NCBI GenBank assembly: GCA_903896915.1
Contig: CAITZN010000495.1
Location: 1 to 6,614, forward strand
Length of the DNA: 6,614 nt
Direction: 5' to 3'
Source: an uncultured bacterium
GTDB lineage: Bacteria; Desulfobacterota; Desulfobulbia; Desulfobulbales; Desulfobulbaceae
Both the position numbers and the translations under genes were made by a program. Shown piece after piece: positions 1-5,816 of the stretch (the first letter of the stretch is position 1; every line of letters begins with the position of its first letter). The notes below the pieces were generated by a model, which was not told the origin of the DNA, did not search any database, and saw only the letters and a program-made list of their open reading frames with translations.

Positions 1-157
1 ATGTGCAAGATATCAGTACGCATTAAGAAATATGCTCAAGAATTATAGGATTGGTTGCAAAATGCAGCATCGTCTTCCGACGACCTTCACAGGAAAGAAA
101 GGATCTGCGTTTCACGAAAAAAACAAGCGGGTTTCATACCATAGGGGAAGGAATGCG
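1..157. other. Non-coding region downstream of the c-di-GMP gene
   Basis: No gene can be supported here. Reading the plus strand from base 1, frame 1 reaches a TAG at 46-48, but 15 codons with no recognisable content cannot be called a gene tail. On the minus strand, downstream of the c-di-GMP gene stop at 158, there is a T7 run (plus-strand A7 at 117-123) with no convincing GC-rich stem before it. There is also a small hairpin at 70-83, which on the minus strand reads TCGTC-GGAA-GACGA, a 5-bp stem with a GNRA-type loop but no U-tract directly after it. Either could mark a transcript end, but neither is a convincing intrinsic terminator. Confidence 0.5.
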
Positions 158-2839
158 TCAATCGACCTTTTCGTGGGCCAAAGGCAGCGACAACACTTTA
201 TCACCGGTTAAATGGGGCGACAACAGCGATCCTTGAACCTGATCGCAGCCGTGCAGGCGAAGAAAGGCCAGCTGAGCATCCTGCTCAACACCATCGGCAA
301 GAACGAGCAAGCCAAGAGAATGCCCCAGCCCGATGATGGCCGCCACCAAGGTTGCGGCCCTCTGGTCCGTCGGCACATTGCTGAGTAGCTCACGGTTTAT
401 GGTGAGGCGCCGGAGTGGCAAATGCTGCAGACGGGACAAGGAACACCGGTCAGCGCCGAAATCATCCACTGCCAGACCTAGGCCAACACTGCCCAACTTC
501 TCGATACTCTCCAACCCCTGAACCGTGGCATCATTGACCTCCCTCTCGCGCAGCTCAAAAACCAGCATAGCCGCCGGAATTTCGTATTGGGAGGTTACCT
601 GCTCGACCATGGTAAGAAAATCTGGCTCCAACAACTGCCGGAAGGCGATATTAACCGTCACCGGTAGCCACCGCCCCCTTTGCTGCTGCCAGGATTTCAG
701 AAAACGACAGACCTCACGCATCAGCCATGCACTCACTTCTGCCAGTACACCGCACTCATGGGCCGCCGGGATAAATGCATCCGGCTGCAGCAGGCCCATT
801 TGAGGATGATTCCAATGCAAGAACGATTCAATACCGACAATATTGCCGCTGCTCAATTCATACTGCGGCAGATAGTCAAGAAACAGCTGTCCCGTTTCGA
901 TGGCAACCCGGAACTGCTGATCGTCAAACTGAGGCTGCTGAACAGCTTGCGGAATACCCTGCCGGTAGAACTGAAAATTGCTCCGGCCCACTGCCTTGGC
1001 GGCATACAGGGCCATGTCGGCAAACTTAAGCACCTCCTCAATCTCACGGGAATCGTCCGGGAAGAGGGAAATCCCTATACTGGTGGTGATATTGAGTTCG
1101 TGCCCCCTGATAAAAACCGGCACGGTCAAAGCGGCCATGATCTTAGCGGCAACCACGGAGGCATCCTCACGGTTGCCGACATCTTCCAAAATGAAAATGA
1201 ATTCATCGCCACCCAACCTTGCCACCGTATCGGACTGACGGCACTGCCGCTGCAGCCTAACCGCCACCTCGATGAGCAAAGCATCACCGATGTCGTGGCC
1301 GAGCGTGTCGTTAATCACCTTGAAACGGTCGAGATCGAGAAAAAGAATCGCCACGCCGGTCCGACTGCGCCCGGCCTTACTGATGGCCTGGTTGAGACGA
1401 TCCCGGAACAGCAGCCGGTTGGGCAGGCCGGTCAGCGTGTCATGGTGAGCCAGGCGATATAGATTTGACTGGCTATCACGCAACTCCTTTTCAATCCGCA
1501 ACCGATCCGTGATATCCCGGGCCACCTCGATAATCCCGTAAAGCTCCCCTTGAGAGTCTTTGAGCGGCGAGACTTCGAGTTCAAACACATTGTTGACGCC
1601 ATTGCCGTGATAGGGATTATGAATCAGTTTCAACGACCGGTGATGAGCCTTGACTTCGGCTACTGGGCAAGGGAAGCGAAGATCCTGACAGGGCACATCC
1701 GCACCGCAGAATAAGCGGTAACACTTCTGCCCCCCCATCAAAGCGATATCCCCGTTACCCTGGACCAAGCGGGCTGCGGACTGATTGATCAACAGAAGAT
1801 TGAAGTCGAGGTCGATAACCATAACCGGATCGCCAGCGCTATCGATCACGGTCTGTAGAAAATTCCGTTCATAGTCAACAGCAGCGTGCAACTGCTGCTG
1901 CACTACGGCAACCGCTTGATCCTGTTTTTTCTGCAGGCTGATGTTCTGATGGGTGCCGGTCATGCGCACCGGCATGTTGTTTTCGTCCCTTTCCACCACC
2001 CGACCACGATCAAGGAACCAGGTCCATTCGCCATCTTCCTCCCGGACTCGGTACTCGATCCGGTATTCATCGGTCTTGCCGGTCAGATGTTCATTGAGCA
2101 AAGTCAAAACGTTGTCCCGGTCGTCAGGATGAATAAAACGCCGAGCTGCAGCCGTATCCCCGCCATTGTTGTCCCGATAGTCGAGCAACTCCCACTGATC
2201 AGGACTTGTATACATTTCACCAGTCTTGATATTCCAGTCCCACAGGCCTGCCTGAGAGGCGTGCAAGGCCAGTTCGTAGCGCTCCTCGATCCGCCGCAGC
2301 TCCTGTTCCCTTTGTTTTGCAGCCTCCTCGGCAAAAAGCTGCCGCAGAGCCAAGGTGACAGATTCGGCCAAATCAGCAACAATCTGACACTCAAGGGCCG
2401 TAGGCTCGACACCTGGCGGCAACTGGAGCGCCAGAAAGCCGAAAAATCCGGGGCTGCAACGAATGGCAGCACAGAGGACCCGGGAGGCGCTCTGCCCCTC
2501 TGCATCGGAACAGGCACCGCATTGACATTCGGTACAAAGGAATGTTTCTCCTTCCTCCGCCTGCAGCACTTGCGTTCCACACTCCGACAATTGCCCTTCT
2601 CGGAGCCGTGCCATGATCGGCTTAAAACGCTCACCAGAACCGGCATCTGCGGTAATCACACCACCCGAGTCCTGATCGAGCAGCACCAGCAAAGCCGATT
2701 GATTGAGCCCACCGACCACCAGTCGATCGCAGATACCCTGGAGCATGTTGGCCAGATCCCGTTCCTGGAGGAGGAACCGGCTGACCATATAAGCGGCCTG
2801 CAGCAACTCTGGCGTTCTCTTTATTGGGAGGAGAGGCAT
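158..2839 (-). CDS. GAF-like/PAS/PAS/GGDEF/EAL c-di-GMP signalling protein, EAL degenerate
   Basis: An 893-residue protein with no signal peptide or membrane segment, so probably a cytosolic sensor-enzyme. Domains in order are a GAF-like region (about 10-170), a helical linker, PAS1 (about 182-302, with GLWDWN and a PAC-like end), PAS2 (about 323-447), GGDEF (about 458-625) and EAL (about 635-885). The diguanylate cyclase signature is intact: RLGGDEF at 541-547, a DxLTGLPNR entry at 467-475, and an inhibitory I-site R534-x-x-D537 five residues before GGDEF. The phosphodiesterase half is degraded. EAL reads ESF (671-673), the following EALxRW arginine is H675, the KID lysine is T813 and the EGVE glutamate is D849; N730, E762, D792-D793 and Q869 remain. 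I infer c-di-GMP synthesis with a regulatory or very weak EAL. Cysteines cluster at 102-110 (CxxCxCxxC) and 373-391. It lies 107 bp downstream of the response regulator gene on the same strand. The ATG has no clear Shine-Dalgarno; no upstream ATG exists in the frame, which stays open through the gap. Confidence 0.93.
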   Translation of the reverse strand: MPLLPIKRTPELLQAAYMVSRFLLQERDLANMLQGICDRLVVGGLNQSALLVLLDQDSGGVITADAGSGERFKPIMARLREGQLSECGTQVLQAEEGETFLCTECQCGACSDAEGQSASRVLCAAIRCSPGFFGFLALQLPPGVEPTALECQIVADLAESVTLALRQLFAEEAAKQREQELRRIEERYELALHASQAGLWDWNIKTGEMYTSPDQWELLDYRDNNGGDTAAARRFIHPDDRDNVLTLLNEHLTGKTDEYRIEYRVREEDGEWTWFLDRGRVVERDENNMPVRMTGTHQNISLQKKQDQAVAVVQQQLHAAVDYERNFLQTVIDSAGDPVMVIDLDFNLLLINQSAARLVQGNGDIALMGGQKCYRLFCGADVPCQDLRFPCPVAEVKAHHRSLKLIHNPYHGNGVNNVFELEVSPLKDSQGELYGIIEVARDITDRLRIEKELRDSQSNLYRLAHHDTLTGLPNRLLFRDRLNQAISKAGRSRTGVAILFLDLDRFKVINDTLGHDIGDALLIEVAVRLQRQCRQSDTVARLGGDEFIFILEDVGNREDASVVAAKIMAALTVPVFIRGHELNITTSIGISLFPDDSREIEEVLKFADMALYAAKAVGRSNFQFYRQGIPQAVQQPQFDDQQFRVAIETGQLFLDYLPQYELSSGNIVGIESFLHWNHPQMGLLQPDAFIPAAHECGVLAEVSAWLMREVCRFLKSWQQQRGRWLPVTVNIAFRQLLEPDFLTMVEQVTSQYEIPAAMLVFELREREVNDATVQGLESIEKLGSVGLGLAVDDFGADRCSLSRLQHLPLRRLTINRELLSNVPTDQRAATLVAAIIGLGHSLGLLVLADGVEQDAQLAFLRLHGCDQVQGSLLSPHLTGDKVLSLPLAHEKVD

Positions 2840-2887
2840 AGCATTGAATGATGGTGGCTTATGGGGACGTGTGCACAGAAAAACGGT

Positions 2888-2903
2888 CGCAATGTTTTTC
2901 CCT
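2888..2903 (-). promoter_or_regulatory. Candidate sigma54 (-24/-12) promoter for the c-di-GMP gene
   Basis: On the minus strand the sequence reads AGGGAAAAACATTGCG. Against the sigma54 consensus TGGCAC-N5-TTGC(A/T), it has the essential GG and GC with exactly 10 nt between them and a full TTGC, with mismatches at consensus positions 1, 4, 6 and the last. A start site about 12 nt further on, near 2877, would leave a leader of about 38 nt before the ATG at 2839. The gene just upstream encodes a sigma54-activating response regulator, which makes the site more credible. Short degenerate motifs of this kind do occur by chance. Confidence 0.45.
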
Positions 2904-2911
2904 GTTTTTTC

Positions 2912-2925
2912 CAGGCAATTGCCTG
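2912..2925. repeat. Perfect 14-bp palindrome, possible operator
   Basis: CAGGCAATTGCCTG equals its own reverse complement. It lies between the response regulator stop and the c-di-GMP gene start, 9 bp upstream of the sigma54-like element at 2888-2903. Read as RNA it would give a 5-bp stem with an AATT loop. On the minus strand it is followed by A-rich rather than T-rich sequence, so it is not an intrinsic terminator for the regulator gene. Its symmetry fits a dimeric DNA-binding protein, such as the Fis-type HTH of the neighbouring regulator. No second copy was seen in the window. Confidence 0.5.
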
Positions 2926-2946
2926 CGCAGCATCCCCTTTGAGGTT

Positions 2947-4305
2947 TCAGCTTATATTATAACTCTTCAGCTTGTTCAAGAGCGTCTTGCGGGTTATCTG
3001 CAAACGACGGGCTGCCTCGCTCCGATTGCCGCCCGTTTCCTCTAAAGTCTTGAGAATCAGAACTTTTTCCGCCTCCTTCAAGGTGGCGGGCTCCTCAATC
3101 TCTTTGGGAGCGTTCATCCCAGCCCACCGTTGAATTGTCAGAGGCAGAGCATTGATATCCAGATAATCACCCCGCATAAGGATGACCCCTCGCTCAATGG
3201 AATGCTCCAACTCGCGCACATTGCCCGGCCAAGGGTAGCGATTGAGTACGTCCATGCATTCCGGGGTGACACCGTTCACCAGACGCCCGTTTTTTTGGGC
3301 AAAACTGCGGAGAAAATAGGCGGTAAGCAGCGGAATGTCGGCCTGCCGCTGGCGCAAAGGCGGGACTTCCAACTCGACCACGTTGAGGCGATAGTAGAGA
3401 TCTTCCCGGAAACGGCCGGCGACCACCTCTCCCTTCAAATCGCGGTTGGTAGCGGTAAGAATGCGAACATCCACCTTAATGGTTTCCTGACCCCCAACCC
3501 GCTGCAATTCGTGCTCCTGGAGAACCCGCAAGAGCTTAACCTGCATGCCGGACGAGGTTTCGCCGATCTCATCCAGAAACAGGGTGCCGCCATGCGCCTG
3601 AACAAACCGTCCTTCCCGGCGACGGTCCGCCCCGGTGAATGCCCCCCGCTCATGACCGAAAAGCTCAGATTCCAGCAAGGTTTCAGCCAACGCCGCACAG
3701 TTGACTTTGATAAACGGCCCTTTGTGCCGCAGACTTTTATGGTGCAAGGCCGCAGCTACCAGCTCTTTGCCAGTTCCCGACTCACCGTTGATCAACACGG
3801 TTGCTTCGGTCGGGGCCACATGCACAATCAAATCCCAGAGATCCTGCATAGGTGCGGACTTGCCGATAATCCGACCCTCGTCGCCAAAAGGCTGGCCCAG
3901 TTCAAGGGTTTCCTCCTCCTGCTGACGATGGCCCATGGCCACCTCCAACGTGGTCCGTAGTCGGTCGAAATCAAGCGGCTTGGTCAGATAATCATGCGCC
4001 CCCTGCTTAATGGCGGCAACAGCGGAATCCACCGAGGAAAAGGCGGTCATAATGACCACCGGAATGGCCGGATTGATCACATGAATTCGTTTCAAAGCCT
4101 CCATGCCATCCATGGTCGTCATGCGCACATCCATGAGCAGGGCGTCAAAGGGCCCCTTGTGGACAGCGGCGACAGCAGTGCTGCCGTCATCCGCCTCCTC
4201 AGCGTCCCAACCCCACTCGGCAAAAAGAGACCGCAACATGAACCGGTGCACCCGTTCATCGTCAACAATCAGAATTTTGGCCCTGGCCTGTGTGCCCACA
4301 CTCAC
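2947..4305 (-). CDS. NtrC-family sigma54-dependent response regulator
   Basis: A 452-residue transcription activator, the usual length for this family, with all three expected modules. The receiver domain (about 9-125) has the acidic pair D15-D16, phosphoacceptor D59 in LLMDVRM, T87 and K109. The AAA+ domain (about 145-385) has Walker A GESGTGKE (174-181), the sigma54-contacting loop GAFTGA (221-226), Walker B LFLDEIGE (242-249), arginine-finger candidates R300 and R306 in FREDLYYRLNV, and the sensor II region YPWPGNVREL (357-366). A Fis-type helix-turn-helix ends the protein (about 407-450, GGNRSEAARRLQITRKTL). It should bind enhancer-like sites and remodel sigma54 RNA polymerase when phosphorylated. 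No histidine kinase gene is adjacent, so the partner is unknown. The first GTG (4303-4305) directly follows an in-frame TGA. A second GTG at 4297-4299 lies about 9 nt after an AAAGGG ribosome-binding sequence (4309-4314) and has better spacing, which would give 450 residues. It is divergent from rlmD and upstream of the c-di-GMP gene. Confidence 0.95.
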   Translation of the reverse strand: MSVGTQARAKILIVDDERVHRFMLRSLFAEWGWDAEEADDGSTAVAAVHKGPFDALLMDVRMTTMDGMEALKRIHVINPAIPVVIMTAFSSVDSAVAAIKQGAHDYLTKPLDFDRLRTTLEVAMGHRQQEEETLELGQPFGDEGRIIGKSAPMQDLWDLIVHVAPTEATVLINGESGTGKELVAAALHHKSLRHKGPFIKVNCAALAETLLESELFGHERGAFTGADRRREGRFVQAHGGTLFLDEIGETSSGMQVKLLRVLQEHELQRVGGQETIKVDVRILTATNRDLKGEVVAGRFREDLYYRLNVVELEVPPLRQRQADIPLLTAYFLRSFAQKNGRLVNGVTPECMDVLNRYPWPGNVRELEHSIERGVILMRGDYLDINALPLTIQRWAGMNAPKEIEEPATLKEAEKVLILKTLEETGGNRSEAARRLQITRKTLLNKLKSYNIS

Positions 4306-4343
4306 TCACCCTTTGAATCTATGCTTAATTCTTCAATCATATC

Positions 4344-4373
4344 TTGAATATAGTAGCATTAAACTGCTACAAT
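4344..4373 (+). promoter_or_regulatory. Candidate sigma70 promoter of rlmD
   Basis: The -35 box TTGAAT (4344-4349, four of six matches to TTGACA) and the -10 box TACAAT (4368-4373, five of six matches to TATAAT) are separated by 18 bp. The usual distance from -10 to the transcription start places +1 at about 4379-4381, on the rlmD ATG itself. An inverted repeat fills most of the spacer and overlaps the -10. The match is good for an AT-rich divergent gap, but not proven. Confidence 0.5.
4353..4370. repeat. Inverted repeat GTAGCA-N6-TGCTAC in the rlmD promoter
   Basis: Two perfect 6-bp arms, GTAGCA (4353-4358) and TGCTAC (4365-4370), flank the spacer TTAAAC. The dyad sits between the candidate -35 and -10 boxes and overlaps the first bases of the -10, which is typical of a repressor operator. 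It lies in the divergent gap, so it could influence the response regulator gene as well. If transcription starts near 4380 it is not transcribed with rlmD, so an operator is more likely than an RNA structure. No known regulator is recognised. Confidence 0.45.
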
Positions 4374-4379
4374 GTACAA

Positions 4380-5681
4380 ATGGAACATACACTTGTCATT
4401 AAAAAGATCATTACCGGCGGCAAAGGGCTGGGCACGCTCCCGGACGGCATGGTGATAATGGTGCCCGCGACCCTGCCAGGCGAGACCGTGGTGGTCCGCG
4501 AAACCAAAACGCACAAAGGGTATAAAGAAGCACAACTAGTACGGATTCTTAACGCAACCCCGGAACGAATTGAGCCGCCCTGTCCCTATTACCAGGACTG
4601 CGGCGGATGCGACCTGCAACACGCTTCCTACCCGGCGCAACTGCATTACAAACAGCAGATCCTGCTTGAAACGCTGGAGCGTGCCCACTTGGAACTCCCT
4701 GAAGGTCAACCCGCTACCGCCCTCCCCTCGCTCGCCCCCTTCGGCTACCGTTATCGGTTACGACTGCACCTCGACCCGACAGGACGACTCGGTTTCCACC
4801 AACGAGCGAGCAATCAGGTGGTCCCTATCCAGCGCTGCCTGTTGGCCACCGAACCGATCAACCGAGTCATCGGCGCCCTGGTTGCCGACGCTTGGCCGCA
4901 ACGCTTAAAGGACTCTTTTGCCTCCCTGGAACTGATCCACTGTCCGGCAAGCGATCGGATCATCCTCGTGCTCCAACCGCGCCTGACCCTGCCGTCAGCC
5001 CATGATGCCGACCTGATCCGTGAACTCCCCCCCTTGATTGACCAGGTGCTGATCCAACACGAAAAACCCGGTCGCACCAAAGATGCTGATACCATCGCCA
5101 TCGAAGCATCACAGCGCTTTGCCATTCAGGGGCACACCTACCAGCTCGATTGGGATCATCGCTGTTTCTTCCAGGTCAACACCCAACAAAACGACCGATT
5201 GATTGAGTTGGCCCTCGGCCTGCTGGCGACCCGCCCCACCCCTTTTGCAGCCCTGGACCTTTTCTGCGGCATGGGTAATTTTTCCATTCCCTTAGGGCTG
5301 ATGGGCGCCCAGGTGACCGGCGTTGAACATAACCAGCGAAGCATCCTCTGGGCAGAACACAACCGCCGCGAAGCCGGACTCAAGCAGGCCTCGTTCATCG
5401 CCGAGAATGTCGAGCAGCACCTCAAGATATCGGTCGCTCGCAATAAAAAATTCGACTGCATCCTGTTGGATCCACCCCGCCAGGGATTGGGCAAAGCCTC
5501 AACGCTCCTACCTCAGCTCGAGCCGCAGCAGATTATCTACATCTCCTGCGATCCGGCAACCTTGGCCCGCGATCTTCGGCTGATCACGGATGGGGGTTAC
5601 CGGCTTACGCAGATAACCCCCGTGGACATGTTTCCCCAGACCCATCATATTGAATCTGTCGCTCTCCTTGAAAGGAATTGA
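4380..5681 (+). CDS. rlmD: 23S rRNA (uracil-C5)-methyltransferase RlmD/RumA
   Basis: A 433-residue SAM-dependent enzyme of the RumA/TrmA family. In the E. coli RlmD (RumA) member, C5 of U1939 in 23S rRNA is methylated. An N-terminal TRAM-like RNA-binding domain (about 1-57, with ITGGKGLGTLPDG) is followed by the Fe4S4 ligands C68, C74, C77 (CPYYQDCGGC) and C153. The Rossmann methyltransferase domain has the SAM-binding motif LDLFCGMGNFSIPL (292-305), LDPPRQGL (363-370), the catalytic nucleophile C390 in YISCDPATLARDL, and the general base E425 in HHIES. All four cluster cysteines and both catalytic residues are present, so the enzyme should be active. RlmD is the best choice by length and Fe-S ligands, but a paralogue such as RlmCD cannot be excluded from sequence alone. 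The frame extends upstream to a TTG at 4344. The ATG at 4380 is preferred because its N-terminus starts where family members do and the TTG overlaps the promoter boxes. No Shine-Dalgarno precedes the ATG. Confidence 0.93.
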   Translation: MEHTLVIKKIITGGKGLGTLPDGMVIMVPATLPGETVVVRETKTHKGYKEAQLVRILNATPERIEPPCPYYQDCGGCDLQHASYPAQLHYKQQILLETLERAHLELPEGQPATALPSLAPFGYRYRLRLHLDPTGRLGFHQRASNQVVPIQRCLLATEPINRVIGALVADAWPQRLKDSFASLELIHCPASDRIILVLQPRLTLPSAHDADLIRELPPLIDQVLIQHEKPGRTKDADTIAIEASQRFAIQGHTYQLDWDHRCFFQVNTQQNDRLIELALGLLATRPTPFAALDLFCGMGNFSIPLGLMGAQVTGVEHNQRSILWAEHNRREAGLKQASFIAENVEQHLKISVARNKKFDCILLDPPRQGLGKASTLLPQLEPQQIIYISCDPATLARDLRLITDGGYRLTQITPVDMFPQTHHIESVALLERN

Positions 5682-5816
5682 CATCAGCAGAAGCGCGCAC
5701 TATTTTGATTTTTTTATTGCAACGTCGCCATATCCTTTCCTTGCACGCAGAATTGCACCAAACTTTCGATCTGCAGGCAGGGCTCCCGGCATAATTTTAT
5801 TCACCCAGAAACCTAC
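5682..5816 (+). promoter_or_regulatory. rlmD-lysS intergenic region with weak lysS promoter candidate
   Basis: This 135-bp gap holds no gene. After the rlmD stop there is a T-rich stretch (5703-5718) without a convincing stem before it, so no intrinsic terminator is called. The best lysS promoter sign is CATAAT at 5790-5795, five of six matches to a -10 box, which would leave a leader of about 15 nt; no good -35 box lies at the right distance. Two TTGCAC hexamers occur 12 bp apart at 5741-5746 and 5753-5758. No Shine-Dalgarno is visible before the lysS ATG. Co-transcription with rlmD remains possible. Confidence 0.3.

Noticed and set aside
1..48. Small open frame ATG to TAG on the plus strand
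   Set aside because: Fifteen codons with no recognisable motif or ribosome-binding site, and truncated by the window edge. It could be a gene tail but cannot be supported.
70..83. Hairpin as an intrinsic terminator for the c-di-GMP gene
   Set aside because: The stem is only 5 bp (6 with a G-U pair), and on the minus strand the nearest T-run is just four bases and not directly adjacent. The T7 run at 117-123 has no stem before it.
1886..2851. 321-codon plus-strand open frame antisense to the c-di-GMP gene
   Set aside because: The opposite strand encodes a protein with clear GAF-like/PAS motifs. The antisense product shows no recognisable domain, so this is a shadow frame. The 680-1462 and 3130-3960 plus-strand frames were rejected for the same reason.
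4344..4379. TTG start giving rlmD 12 extra N-terminal residues
   Set aside because: The extra residues do not fit the family N-terminus, and the segment contains good -35/-10 boxes and a dyad. The ATG at 4380 is better.
5741..5757. sigma54-like TTGCACGCAGAATTGCA upstream of lysS
   Set aside because: The first G of the essential GG is T, and the distance to GC is one nucleotide too long. Sigma54 promoters tolerate neither well, and sigma54 control of lysS is not expected.
5682..5816. T-box or other tRNA-sensing leader for lysS
   Set aside because: No conserved T-box sequence or antiterminator/terminator pair was found. The GGG-CT-CCC at 5781-5788 has too small a loop to form a stem.
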